Shown here: one piece after another, positions 8,433-17,161 of the stretch
How the letters are laid out: every line of letters begins with the position of its first letter
How positions within the stretch are numbered: the stretch's first letter is position 1
Origin: an uncultured Planococcus sp.
GTDB lineage: Bacteria > Bacillota > Bacilli > Bacillales_A > Planococcaceae
Length of the DNA stretch: 64,000 bases
Direction: 5' to 3'
Assembly (NCBI GenBank): GCA_947502505.1
Contig: CANNAE010000004.1
Coordinates: 310,001 to 374,000, forward strand
Translations under genes and position numbers: made by a program
Notes under the pieces: generated by a model
What the model was told of the DNA's origin: nothing
Seen by the model: only the letters and a program-made list of their open reading frames with translations
Databases searched by the model: none

Positions 8433-9635
8433 TTATAGCAAATCTTCAAATTGTTGTTGTTTCTTTCTCGGAAATTCAATGATTTCACGCGTTGCTACTG
8501 CTTGGTCAATCATGTCATCAAATGATACAAAGCTTTCGTAATGCTCTACTTTGTCCGTTTTTGGTTTCGTTTTCGGATTGGCCGGCGTGAAGATCGTGCA
8601 GCAATCTTCATACGGCCGGATGGAAATATCGTATGTGCCGATCGCTTGTGCCGTTTCGATGATTTCGAGTTTGTCCTGGGCAATCAATGGGCGCAGTATC
8701 GGCGTGTTGGTCACGGCGTTGATCGCCTGCAGGCTTTCTAGCGTCTGGCTGGCGACTTGGCCAAGGCTTTCGCCGGTAATGATCGCTTTTGAGTCGGTTT
8801 TTGCACGCACAGCATCCGCTATGCGCATCATCATGCGGCGTGTGGAGGTCATGGTGATATTATCCGGTACTTGCTTATGGACTTCCTGCTGGATTTCAGT
8901 GAACGGGATGATGTGCAAAGTGACAGGCGAGCCGAAACCGCTCAATTTTTCCGCCAAATCCAGCACTTTTTCTTTTGCGCGCTCGGTCGTGAACGGCGGG
9001 CTGAAGAAATGGATCAATTCGAGCCTTACCCCTCGCTTCAGCATATGATATCCCGCGACCGGGCTGTCAATGCCGCCAGACAGCATCAATAACGCCCTGC
9101 CTCCTGCGCCGATTGGCAAGCCCGCTGCGCCTCGGATGGTTTCAGCCATCATATAGGCGGCGTCTTGCCGGATCTCGACACTTAAATCGATGTCGGGTTG
9201 CTTCATCGCCACGCTCAATTCCGGCGTGTTGCCCAGCACATAGCCGCCGATGGTGCGCATGATTTCCGGCTTTTCGTAAGGAAACTCTTTGAAGGGCCGT
9301 TTGACAGAAACTTTAAAGCTCTTATCTGCGGTCTCCATTTTGCTGACAATCGACAAAGCGGTGCGCTTCATCTCGTCCAGATCCAGGCTGGTTTCTGTGA
9401 CAGGGCTGAATGACTGGATCCCGAACACATAAGGCAGTCGAGCCAAGATGTCCTGCATGCCTTGTTCGTCGTCACAGAACAAGAACATTCGGTCACGTTC
9501 TGCTTTGATGCGCAATGTCGGGACATCGGCGAATAAAGTCTGGATATTGTTTCGGAGCCGCGAGATGAAGGCTTTCCGGTTGCGCCCTTTAGTTGACAGC
9601 TCACCGTAGCGGATGAGAATTTGGTTGGTTTTCAT
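8433..9635 (-). CDS. thiI: tRNA 4-thiouridine synthase ThiI
   Basis: A 400-residue enzyme that places sulfur at tRNA position 8. It has an N-terminal ferredoxin-like part and a THUMP domain (about residues 1-165), then a PP-loop ATP pyrophosphatase with SGGIDSPVAGY near 185. There is no C-terminal rhodanese domain, as is usual in Bacillales, where the partner cysteine desulfurase delivers sulfur directly. Its ATG overlaps the desulfurase stop by four bases, so the two are translationally coupled. Confidence 0.95.
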   Translation of the reverse strand: MKTNQILIRYGELSTKGRNRKAFISRLRNNIQTLFADVPTLRIKAERDRMFLFCDDEQGMQDILARLPYVFGIQSFSPVTETSLDLDEMKRTALSIVSKMETADKSFKVSVKRPFKEFPYEKPEIMRTIGGYVLGNTPELSVAMKQPDIDLSVEIRQDAAYMMAETIRGAAGLPIGAGGRALLMLSGGIDSPVAGYHMLKRGVRLELIHFFSPPFTTERAKEKVLDLAEKLSGFGSPVTLHIIPFTEIQQEVHKQVPDNITMTSTRRMMMRIADAVRAKTDSKAIITGESLGQVASQTLESLQAINAVTNTPILRPLIAQDKLEIIETAQAIGTYDISIRPYEDCCTIFTPANPKTKPKTDKVEHYESFVSFDDMIDQAVATREIIEFPRKKQQQFEDLL

Positions 9636-10744
9636 GTTGTTTCGACTCCTTTGATCAATTGATGCGCTTTATGGAAACGTTTTTTCAGTTCGCTAATGTC
9701 TTCATAGGTGGTCATGGCGCCGAAACTGATGCGGATCGTCCCGTCGCGGTATTCGCGCGGCAAGCCGATCGCTTCGATGACGTGGCTCGCCTGTTTATTC
9801 TTGGAAGAACAAGCACTCGAGGTGGAGACGATGACGCCTTCTTGCTGCAAGGCGCCGACCAAGGTTTCACCGCGCACCCCTTTAATGGCCAGTGCCAGGA
9901 TATGCGGCGCGGCATCAGCCGGGCTGACGATGTGGATGTCTTTATAGCCGGCGAAAAATGTGCGCAATTCCGCATTCCATTCTAGATGATGCGGCATTGG
10001 TCTGGCAAGGCGCAATGCTTTGGCCAGCGCAGCTGCGTTCGGAACTGAGACCGTGCCGCTGCGCAGCCCGTTTTCTTGCCCGCCTCCACGGAGGATCGGT
10101 TCGAGTTGGGCTTTTCCTATGGCCAATAGCCCGCTGTTTTTCAATCCATGCAATTTATGCGCAGAGACCGTCAGCAAATCTGGGCGCTCCTGTACTCCTA
10201 TAGGCAATTTACCTGCGCCCTGGACGGCATCCACATGGAGCAGCGCCCGGTGGCGGCCAAGTACGCTGCGAATTTCCGAAAGCGGATGGATGGTGCCGAT
10301 TTCATTATTGACTTGCATCAGGCTCACAAGGATGGTTTCTTCACGGAGTGCTTGGCGCAGCTCTTCGAGATCAATGGCCCCTGTCCGGTCCACCGACAGC
10401 AAGGTGATTTCAAAGCCTTCTCGTGCCAGCTGCTTTAATGGTTCCAGAACCGATGGATGCTCAGTTTTACAGGAGATGATGTGGCGGCCTTTCTCCCGGT
10501 TGGCATATGCCGCCCCGCGTATCGCCAAATTATTCGCTTCGGTGCCGCCAGCAGTAAAGACGATTTGCTCATAGCCAAGTAAATCTTTGATCTGGCTGCG
10601 CGCCGATTCCAGTAAATCTTCCGCTTCATTCCCCAAGCGGTGCAGCGATGCCGGATTCGCAAAATAGCGTCTGCTCGCCTTGACAAAAGTTTCGAGCACC
10701 TGCGGATCCGGTTCGGTTGTTGCGCTATTATCCAAATAAATCAT
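9632..10744 (-). CDS. nifZ: Cysteine desulfurase paired with ThiI (NifZ-type)
   Basis: A 370-residue PLP-dependent class V aminotransferase-fold enzyme that takes sulfur from cysteine. The PLP lysine is in SAHKLHGLKNSG near residue 195 and the persulfide cysteine in STSSACSSKNKQ near 315. Its coupling to thiI, as in B. subtilis, says it is the dedicated sulfur donor for 4-thiouridine rather than the general Fe-S enzyme. The name NifZ follows B. subtilis usage and is not the nif-operon protein. Confidence 0.93.
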   Translation of the reverse strand: MIYLDNSATTEPDPQVLETFVKASRRYFANPASLHRLGNEAEDLLESARSQIKDLLGYEQIVFTAGGTEANNLAIRGAAYANREKGRHIISCKTEHPSVLEPLKQLAREGFEITLLSVDRTGAIDLEELRQALREETILVSLMQVNNEIGTIHPLSEIRSVLGRHRALLHVDAVQGAGKLPIGVQERPDLLTVSAHKLHGLKNSGLLAIGKAQLEPILRGGGQENGLRSGTVSVPNAAALAKALRLARPMPHHLEWNAELRTFFAGYKDIHIVSPADAAPHILALAIKGVRGETLVGALQQEGVIVSTSSACSSKNKQASHVIEAIGLPREYRDGTIRISFGAMTTYEDISELKKRFHKAHQLIKGVETT

Positions 10745-10763
10745 TGATATCCCTCCGAAAAGA

Positions 10764-10791
10764 AAACCACCAGCTCATTTGCTGGTGGTTT
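10764..10791 (-). terminator. Terminator after ezrA
   Basis: AAACCACCAGC and its complement with a six-base loop, between the ezrA stop and the desulfurase start. Confidence 0.8.
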
Positions 10792-10801
10792 CGTTATTTT
10801 C

Positions 10802-12496
10802 TTAGTCCTGATCTTTTACAAGTACTTCAATGCGCTTCATCGAACCAGGTTCAAAATTCTCGACAGCCGTTGCCGCTTCTTCCAGCGCTTTCGTATAGCG
10901 CATTTGGCGGAAGGACTCTTCCGCTTCCAATAGATGGGCGTGAAGCTGTGGATTGGTTTTCCGGTAGCGGTTGCCGTACTGGATGATGCGTTCCACAAGC
11001 AAGACGTTTTCGACCATTTCTTTCGCCTTGAGCTCGACGTCCGTGATGCTTGTTTCTGCCTGTTCCATATAATTATCGACTAGCTTCATATTAAGGGGCA
11101 CTTCGCGAAGCGCACGCATCGCGACAAACAAATGCTCTTCTGCTTCTTCGAGGCGGACATCCATATCTTCCGGAATCCCCGGGATGTTTGCTTTATGCAG
11201 CATGCGGTCGGTTTCCTGAAGGCGGCGCCTCAACTCTTCCACATGGATGCGGGCTTTATTTTCCTCGACTCGCAGGTTTTTCAACGCATCGGTAAAGTCC
11301 ATCTGTGTCGAATCGACAATCGATAAATCTTCACGGATATGCATTAATTCATCTTGCAGGCTTGAATAAGCAGACTGGTCTTCTTCCAAGCGGGTCGACA
11401 AGAGCTCGAAACGCTTCGCCAGCTGTTCGACTTTCTCCAGGCAGGTTTTCGGAATAGCCGCTTCTTGGTCTGTGATTTTATAGCTATGTTGCACGTAACG
11501 GCTTTCTTCTTCCAGTTCCTGGGTATCGCGCGCAACTACTTGCAAGTGGCGCTCTGTATCCATCAAGTGCTGGTCGACATAATGCTTGGCTGCCACTTCT
11601 TTTTCCAGCAGCTCGTACATGGCGTCGATTCGGTCCTTGATCTCATCGACACGGCTCTTGCTATCGGATACTTCCAAAGTTTCCAACTGCTTTTTCAACA
11701 CAGCCAGCTCTTGTTCGATTTCTTCGATCTTTTCGGTCAACCCGAGATGGTTGAGGTAATACGACTGCTCTTCCATTTCTTGTTTCCCTAGGCGCAGCTG
11801 CACCAAGTCCTCGGGAATCTTATCATCGATTTCTGTCAGCATCATCGGGATATCGTCCACCAGCATGAATGCCTGGGCGCTGTCCGCTGATAAATTGATG
11901 ACCATTTCACGCGCTCTCAAATAATTGCCTTCATCCGTCAGCTGATCGTATTCCTCAAAACGCTGGACAAATGATTCCAGGCGCTTTTCAAGAGGCTCGG
12001 CGGCTGCGCCGTATGAAGATTTATGAGCCAAAAGATTTTTGCGGGCCCGGACGTATTTATCTTGGATCAAGTCCATTTCGCTGCGGTTTTTTTCTTCGCT
12101 GCCGATCAACTCATCCAGCTCGGCGAAAATGACTGCGATTTGCTGATCCGCATCGTCTATTTTCACTTCAGCTTGTTTTTCGAGCTTCGAAGCTTTCGGG
12201 AAATTGAAGCGTTTGATTGACTCTTCTGCGTCATAGAGTGTTGCGTCTATTTTCGGGATGTCGACATCCATGATTTCGGTCCATTTATTGCGCCAGCGCT
12301 CAAACATTTCTTCTGTCTGGCCGTTCAAATTCAATTGTTTCACTTTAGTAAGTTCTTCCATAATCGGTTTCTTTTTTAGTTGCAGTTTCAGTTGTTCCAG
12401 ACGCTCGATTTCCGCATTGTGTTTTTTTCGAAACACCATGCCGATGATAAGCAGCGCCAATAGAATGATGACCGCAATGATGATATACTCCATCAT
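10802..12496 (-). CDS. ezrA: Septation ring formation regulator EzrA
   Basis: A 564-residue protein with one N-terminal membrane helix (about residues 3-22, IIIAVIILLALLIIGMVF), then an almost entirely coiled-coil cytoplasmic body. EzrA binds FtsZ, restrains Z-rings away from mid-cell and takes part in division and PBP1 localisation in Gram-positive bacteria. Length, topology and position next to the desulfurase/thiI pair all match B. subtilis. It is divergent from hisJ, with about 150 bp of shared upstream DNA. Confidence 0.95.
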   Translation of the reverse strand: MMEYIIIAVIILLALLIIGMVFRKKHNAEIERLEQLKLQLKKKPIMEELTKVKQLNLNGQTEEMFERWRNKWTEIMDVDIPKIDATLYDAEESIKRFNFPKASKLEKQAEVKIDDADQQIAVIFAELDELIGSEEKNRSEMDLIQDKYVRARKNLLAHKSSYGAAAEPLEKRLESFVQRFEEYDQLTDEGNYLRAREMVINLSADSAQAFMLVDDIPMMLTEIDDKIPEDLVQLRLGKQEMEEQSYYLNHLGLTEKIEEIEQELAVLKKQLETLEVSDSKSRVDEIKDRIDAMYELLEKEVAAKHYVDQHLMDTERHLQVVARDTQELEEESRYVQHSYKITDQEAAIPKTCLEKVEQLAKRFELLSTRLEEDQSAYSSLQDELMHIREDLSIVDSTQMDFTDALKNLRVEENKARIHVEELRRRLQETDRMLHKANIPGIPEDMDVRLEEAEEHLFVAMRALREVPLNMKLVDNYMEQAETSITDVELKAKEMVENVLLVERIIQYGNRYRKTNPQLHAHLLEAEESFRQMRYTKALEEAATAVENFEPGSMKRIEVLVKDQD

Positions 12497-12646
12497 AAGT
12501 CATTTAGCCCCCTGTTCCAAATACATTACCGGTTACATAAGTATGTTTAATGATTCTTTTATTTTAACATGTATTCTACTCTTTTGTTTGCCAAATTAGA
12601 AGAAAACAGGGAATAATTTTATCAAATCGAAAAGATGGTGAACTTT

Positions 12647-13447
12647 ATGAATAAACGCGATGGCCACATTCACACCCCATTCTGCCCACACGGCACAAGC
12701 GACCCGTTCCGTTCTTATCTTGAAAAAGCGGAAAAAACTGGATTTACCGATCTCAGCTTTACCGAGCATGCCCCTTTGCCACTAGGCTTTACGGATACGA
12801 CGCCAGACCAGGACAGCGGCATGGAGATGGCGGCATTGCCCGCTTACTTCAATGCGCTTGAAGAAGCACAATCAACATACCCCGGCATGCGGATTCGCAG
12901 TGGCCTCGAAGTCGACTTTATCGAAGGCTTTGAAAATGAGACCGCACAATTGCTGGAACAAGTCGGCCCAAAATTGGAAGATGCCATTCTTTCGGTTCAT
13001 TTCCTGCGCTATCAAGACCGCTTTATCTGCTGCGATTTCAGCGCAGAGGTATTCATGCAATTGGCGAAAGACATGGGTTCCGTGCAAGCCGTCTATGATC
13101 TGTATTATGATACGGTCGAAGCCTCTATATTGGCAGATCTTGGCCCCTATAAACCGAAGCGCATCGGCCACCCGACGCTATGCCATAAATTCCAGCATGC
13201 CCACGGGGAACAGATAGACGACGATGCACGCATCCGCAACATTTTGCAGCTGATGAAAAAACACGGCTACGAACTCGACGTCAATTCCGCGGGGCTGTCA
13301 AAACCCGGGTGCCTGGAATTCTACCCGCCGGAACCATATATCGCCTATGCACGCGAACTCGGCATCCCGCTAGTTTTCGGCTCGGATGCCCATAGTGCTG
13401 AAGGCTTGCACAAATACGCAGAACGCTTTTATACTGAACAATATTAA
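12647..13447 (+). CDS. hisJ: Histidinol-phosphatase HisJ (PHP family)
   Basis: A 266-residue PHP-domain metal-dependent phosphatase that dephosphorylates L-histidinol phosphate in histidine synthesis. It begins MNKRDGHIHTPFCPHGT, where the first metal-binding histidines lie; further ligands include the FTEHAP and GSDAHS motifs. The ATG at 12647 is chosen because the metal motif then starts six residues in, as in Bacillus HisJ; an ATG at 12635 would add four residues. No other histidine gene is nearby, the usual arrangement in Bacillales. Confidence 0.9.
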   Translation: MNKRDGHIHTPFCPHGTSDPFRSYLEKAEKTGFTDLSFTEHAPLPLGFTDTTPDQDSGMEMAALPAYFNALEEAQSTYPGMRIRSGLEVDFIEGFENETAQLLEQVGPKLEDAILSVHFLRYQDRFICCDFSAEVFMQLAKDMGSVQAVYDLYYDTVEASILADLGPYKPKRIGHPTLCHKFQHAHGEQIDDDARIRNILQLMKKHGYELDVNSAGLSKPGCLEFYPPEPYIAYARELGIPLVFGSDAHSAEGLHKYAERFYTEQY

Positions 13448-13476
13448 ATAGAAACTTTCAGAAATGAGATGATCCC

Positions 13477-13956
13477 ATGTTTGCTACATCCACTTACAGC
13501 GGCACACGCGAAGAACAGTACAATCTGCTTAACAAACAACTCGACGCCTTGCTTGCGGGCGAACCGAACCGCATCGCCAATTTGTCGAACGCCTCCGCAT
13601 TGCTTGGCCAGTTTCTTGACCGCATCAACTGGGTCGGATTTTATTTGATGGAAGAAGGCGAGCTTGTCCTCGGCCCATTCCAGGGAATGCCGGCTTGTGT
13701 CCGCATCCCAGTCGGAAAAGGCGTATGCGGAACAGCCATCGACAAAAATGAAACGATGCTCATCGATGATGTCCATGCCTTCCCAGGCCATATCGCCTGC
13801 GATGCCGCTTCCCGTTCGGAAATCGTGATTCCGCTCGTCAAAGACGGCGAAGCCATTGGCGTGCTTGACATCGACAGCCCGGAACTTGCGCGCTTCACTG
13901 AAGAAGACCGCAGCGGGCTTGAAAAATTTGCAACTACTTTATTGAAACATATCTAA
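13477..13956 (+). CDS. GAF-domain free methionine-(R)-sulfoxide reductase (YtsP-like)
   Basis: A 159-residue single GAF domain of the fRMsr type, which reduces free methionine-R-sulfoxide. The three conserved cysteines are present: GMPACVRIP near residue 72, GKGVCGTA near 82 and HIACDAASRSE near 107. It follows hisJ by about 30 bases and is probably co-transcribed. The function is well supported by the cysteine pattern and fits the methionine genes nearby. Confidence 0.88.
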   Translation: MFATSTYSGTREEQYNLLNKQLDALLAGEPNRIANLSNASALLGQFLDRINWVGFYLMEEGELVLGPFQGMPACVRIPVGKGVCGTAIDKNETMLIDDVHAFPGHIACDAASRSEIVIPLVKDGEAIGVLDIDSPELARFTEEDRSGLEKFATTLLKHI

Positions 13957-13963
13957 ATGCAAG

Positions 13964-13996
13964 AAAGATCCCGGCAGTTGCCTGCCGGGATCTTTT
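13964..13996. terminator. Bidirectional terminator between the GAF gene and megL
   Basis: AAAGATCCCGGCAG and its complement with a three-base loop. It lies between convergent genes and has T-runs on both strands. Confidence 0.88.
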
Positions 13997-15202
13997 TTAG
14001 ATTTCCTGCAAATTGGATTTAATTTGCGCAAAAGCCTGTGCAAGGTCCGCCATTAAATCCTCGACATTCTCAAGCCCGACAGACAAGCGCACAAGCGAAT
14101 CGCTGATGCCCATCTTTTCCCGTTCTTCGGGCGGCACGACGGCGTGCGTCATAGTCGCCGGATGCTGAATCAATGTTTCGGCGTCCCCTAGGCTAACGGC
14201 AATTTTGATCAGCGACAAGGCGTTCAAAAATTCCTGTGCTTGCTTTTTCCCGCCTTCAAGCTCGAACGAAATCAGCCCACCGCCGCGGCGCATCTGCTCT
14301 TTAGCGAGCGCCATCTGAGGATGCCCTGCATCGAACGGGTACAAAATACGGTTGACTGCCTGCTCTCCTTGAAGAAACTCGACAATTTTTTCCGCGTTAT
14401 CGATGTGGCGGTCCATGCGCACATGCAAAGTTTTCAAGCCACGGATCAACAGCCAGGCATCGAATGGCGACATGATGCCCCCAAAATCCTTTTGGACAGT
14501 CATGCGGATCAATTGCATTTCCTCCGCGTCCGCTCCGATCAATACCCCGCCAACAACATCGCCATGGCCATTCAAATACTTGGTGGCGCTGTGGAGCACA
14601 AAATCGGCGCCAAAATCGATTGGGTTTTGCAAATACGGCGAGCTGAACGTATTGTCGACCACTACCCGCAAGCCGTGTTTTTGGGCCACGGCTTCGACTG
14701 CCCTCAAATTGACAAGTTCCATCGTCGGATTGATCGGCGTCTCGACATAAATGACTTTCGTCTCTGGCCGGAGCGCCTGCTCGATTTGCTGTTCATCAAT
14801 CATGCCAATCAGCGAATGCGTTATGCCATATTTTTCTTCCATAATTGAGAGTAAACCGAACGTGCAGCCATAAATCCCCCGCGAACACAGCACATGGTCG
14901 CCTGCTTTCGTCAAATGAACCAAGATTGCGCTGACTGCAGCCATCCCTGACCCGAATGCCAATGCGCCAGCTCCGCCTTCGATCTCCGCCATGCGTTCTT
15001 CCAATACGCGCACCGTCGGATTGCCGAGGCGCGAGTAGATATTTCCGCCCTGTTCCCCGGCAAACCGGGCTTCCCCTTGTTCAGCATTCGCGAACGAATA
15101 CGTGGACGTCTGATAAAGCGGTGTCGTCAGGCTGTCATGATGAACTGTACTGTCATAGCCCTTGTGGATCACTGCTGTTTCAAACTTGTTTTTTTGTTTC
15201 AT
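13997..15202 (-). CDS. megL: Methionine gamma-lyase-type PLP enzyme
   Basis: A 401-residue Cys/Met metabolism PLP enzyme. The PLP lysine is in HSATKYLNGHGD near residue 208. The YGCTFGL motif near 114 carries the cysteine typical of methionine gamma-lyases, which split methionine to methanethiol, ammonia and 2-oxobutyrate; cystathionine enzymes usually lack it. The ATG at 15202 follows GAGGAG at eight bases; a GTG at 15211 lacks good spacing. A strong cre-like site lies just upstream. The gene is not at this place in B. subtilis, so it is a lineage-specific insertion between ytsP and rpsD. Confidence 0.82.
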   Translation of the reverse strand: MKQKNKFETAVIHKGYDSTVHHDSLTTPLYQTSTYSFANAEQGEARFAGEQGGNIYSRLGNPTVRVLEERMAEIEGGAGALAFGSGMAAVSAILVHLTKAGDHVLCSRGIYGCTFGLLSIMEEKYGITHSLIGMIDEQQIEQALRPETKVIYVETPINPTMELVNLRAVEAVAQKHGLRVVVDNTFSSPYLQNPIDFGADFVLHSATKYLNGHGDVVGGVLIGADAEEMQLIRMTVQKDFGGIMSPFDAWLLIRGLKTLHVRMDRHIDNAEKIVEFLQGEQAVNRILYPFDAGHPQMALAKEQMRRGGGLISFELEGGKKQAQEFLNALSLIKIAVSLGDAETLIQHPATMTHAVVPPEEREKMGISDSLVRLSVGLENVEDLMADLAQAFAQIKSNLQEI

Positions 15203-15225
15203 CCCATACACTCCTCACTATAAAT

Positions 15226-15239
15226 AGATAGCGCTTACA
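15226..15239 (-). promoter_or_regulatory. cre-like CcpA site before megL
   Basis: On the minus strand the sequence TGTAAGCGCTATCT fits all positions of the degenerate cre pattern TGWAARCGYTWNCW. It lies about 24 bases before the megL start codon, so bound CcpA would act downstream of the promoter as a roadblock. ccpA itself is in this window. Confidence 0.6.
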
Positions 15240-15315
15240 TTTACATCTATCTCCATTTTACTCTGAGATCATTGAAAAAGAAAGCTTCATTTCTTCAAGA
15301 TTTGCCCATTATCCA

Positions 15316-15345
15316 TTGACTGGTGCAACGCATATCGGGTATACT
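15316..15345 (+). promoter_or_regulatory. Sigma-A promoter of rpsD
   Basis: TTGACT and TATACT are separated by 18 bases, which puts the transcript start near 15352. Confidence 0.75.
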
Positions 15346-15351
15346 AGCCTT

Positions 15352-15529
15352 TGTGTAAAATAATCGCAGCAGTTGTATGTGCGGGTCTGCCCATTTTGTT
15401 CCTCTGCGGAGGTGTATCGCGTAACTCTTGGCTGCTGAGCGAAGGTACATGAAAACAAAATGGCTTACAGCATGAATACATCTGGTTTTTATTTTACTCT
15501 AAAAACCAAATTAGAGGAGGAGACTCATT
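15352..15529 (+). promoter_or_regulatory. rpsD leader RNA, probable S4 autoregulatory pseudoknot
   Basis: The ~178-base leader contains two interleaved pairings: CAGCAG (15367-15372) with CTGCTG (15432-15437), and CCATTTTGTT (15391-15400) with AACAAAATGG (15454-15463). The second pairing crosses the first, so the RNA can form a pseudoknot. Autogenous control of rpsD by S4 through the leader is established in B. subtilis. A further hairpin, GGTTTTTA with TAAAAACC, lies just before the AGAGGAGGAG ribosome-binding site. Confidence 0.75.
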
Positions 15530-16132
15530 ATGTCTCGTTATACAGGTCCAGCATGGAAACTGTCACGTCGCCTTGGAATTTCTTTGAGCGGCACAGGTAA
15601 AGAACTCGAAAAACGCCCTTACGCACCAGGTCAACACGGTGCTAACCAACGCCGTAAAGTTTCTGAATACGGTTTGCAATTGCAAGAAAAACAAAAACTA
15701 CGCTTCATGTACGGAGTTAACGAACGCCAGTTCAAAACTTTGTTCAACAAAGCTGGTAAAATGGAAGGCAAACACGGCGAGAACTTCATGATCTTGCTTG
15801 AAACACGCCTTGACAACGTTGTTTACCGCCTCGGCCTTGCGCGCACTCGCCGCCAAGCTCGCCAATTGGTAAACCACGGCCACATCCTAGTTGATGGCAA
15901 ACGCGTAGACATCCCGTCTTACAGCGTGAAACCAGGACAAGCAATCGCTTTCCGCGAAAAGTCTAACAACCTTGATGTTGTTAACGAAGCGATCGAAGTG
16001 AACAGCTTCGTTCCAGAATACGTTTCAATCGACGCTGACAAAAAAGAAGGCACATTCGTCCGTCTCCCAGAGCGCAGCGAATTGTCTGCTGAAATCAACG
16101 AACAATTGATCGTTGAGTTCTACTCACGTTAA
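15530..16132 (+). CDS. rpsD: 30S ribosomal protein S4
   Basis: A 200-residue primary 16S rRNA-binding protein that starts assembly of the small subunit body. It begins [16 protein letters not shown] and has the S4 RNA-binding domain at about residues 90-150 ([17 protein letters not shown]). No zinc-binding cysteines are present, so this is the zinc-independent form. Codon use is strongly biased, as expected for a highly expressed gene. Monocistronic, between its own promoter and terminator. Confidence 0.98.
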   Translation: MSRYTGPAWKLSRRLGISLSGTGKELEKRPYAPGQHGANQRRKVSEYGLQLQEKQKLRFMYGVNERQFKTLFNKAGKMEGKHGENFMILLETRLDNVVYRLGLARTRRQARQLVNHGHILVDGKRVDIPSYSVKPGQAIAFREKSNNLDVVNEAIEVNSFVPEYVSIDADKKEGTFVRLPERSELSAEINEQLIVEFYSR

Positions 16133-16141
16133 TCGATTGAC

Positions 16142-16175
16142 AAAACCCCTCCAGGTTTTCCTGGAGGGGTTTTTC
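16142..16175 (+). terminator. Terminator after rpsD
   Basis: AAAACCCCTCCAGG and its complement form a tight hairpin followed by five T residues. Confidence 0.88.
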
Positions 16176-16286
16176 TATGTCAATTCCCATCCTTTTTAGA
16201 TGCCGTTTGAAAGCGACAGGCTCTCCCAGTTTCGTCGATTCCTTTACAGAGCTGTGCTAAACTGGATTCATAAAGGAGGCGTATTT

Positions 16287-17099
16287 ATGCGAATCGTATC
16301 CATTTGTCCAAGCAATACCGAATTGCTCGCTTTTTTAAATGCCGATCATTTGCTGGTCGGTGTCGACGATTATTCCGACTGGCCGAAAAGCATTGAACAA
16401 CTTCCGCGTCTCGGCCCAGACCTCTCCATCCGCATGGACGAAGTGGAAGCCTTGCAGCCCGACCTTGTCCTGGCATCACTCAGTGTGCCCGGCATGGAGA
16501 AAAATATCGAAGAGCTCATAGAGCGCAAAATCCCCCACCTTATCCTGGATCCCCAGTCGCTTGCGGACATCCGCGATGATCTTGAGACGGTGGCTAAAGC
16601 GATCGATTTCGACAGCTCAGCGGTCCTCGGGGAATATGATGCAGCCATTGCTGAACTGAAAAAACGCGGCGACAGTGCAAACTCCTCGCCTTCCCTATAC
16701 TGGGAATGGTGGCCAAAGCCTGTGTTCACTCCAGGAGGCGTCAACTGGCTCAGCGAAATCAGCCGACTGGTCGGCGCATATAATTGCTTTGAAGATGAGG
16801 AAACCGCGAATATCCAAACCGATTGGGATGCAGTAAGACAACGCGAGCCCGACTTTATTTTGCTCGCTTGGGTCGGCATCATGACTTCGAAAGTCAAACC
16901 GGAACTCGTATTGAAACGGCCGGAGTGGCAATCGATGAAAGCGATCGATCATATACACGTCATGGAAGAGGCTTTATTTTGCCGCCCATCCCCGAGACTG
17001 ATTGAAGGAGCCATTAAGCTTGGCAAGCTTGTTCATCCACAGGCATTTGAGGATTTCCCCCTCCCTTCTTTCATCAAGGAAAAGCAATCTCACGCATAG
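16287..17099 (+). CDS. Cobalamin-binding-like protein (BtuF/helical backbone metal receptor fold) without a signal peptide
   Basis: A 270-residue protein of the periplasmic-binding fold seen in BtuF. It opens with MRIVSICPSNTELLAFL and has the long middle helix typical of metal-chelate receptors. There is no signal peptide or lipobox, even if read from 16200, so it seems cytoplasmic, unlike transport receptors. The start is set by an AAAGGAGGCG site before the ATG. No ABC permease or ATPase gene is nearby. Whether it binds cobalamin cannot be seen from sequence. Confidence 0.75.
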   Translation: MRIVSICPSNTELLAFLNADHLLVGVDDYSDWPKSIEQLPRLGPDLSIRMDEVEALQPDLVLASLSVPGMEKNIEELIERKIPHLILDPQSLADIRDDLETVAKAIDFDSSAVLGEYDAAIAELKKRGDSANSSPSLYWEWWPKPVFTPGGVNWLSEISRLVGAYNCFEDEETANIQTDWDAVRQREPDFILLAWVGIMTSKVKPELVLKRPEWQSMKAIDHIHVMEEALFCRPSPRLIEGAIKLGKLVHPQAFEDFPLPSFIKEKQSHA

Positions 17100-17107
17100 C
17101 ATCAATT

Positions 17108-17149
17108 TAAAAACCCCGACGGCGCTTTTATCGCACTGCCGGGGTTTTG
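17108..17149. terminator. Bidirectional terminator at 17.1 kb
   Basis: AAAACCCCG and CGGGGTTTT arms around a loop that itself can fold, placed between convergent genes. Confidence 0.75.
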
Positions 17150-17161
17150 CCTTTATCGGAA

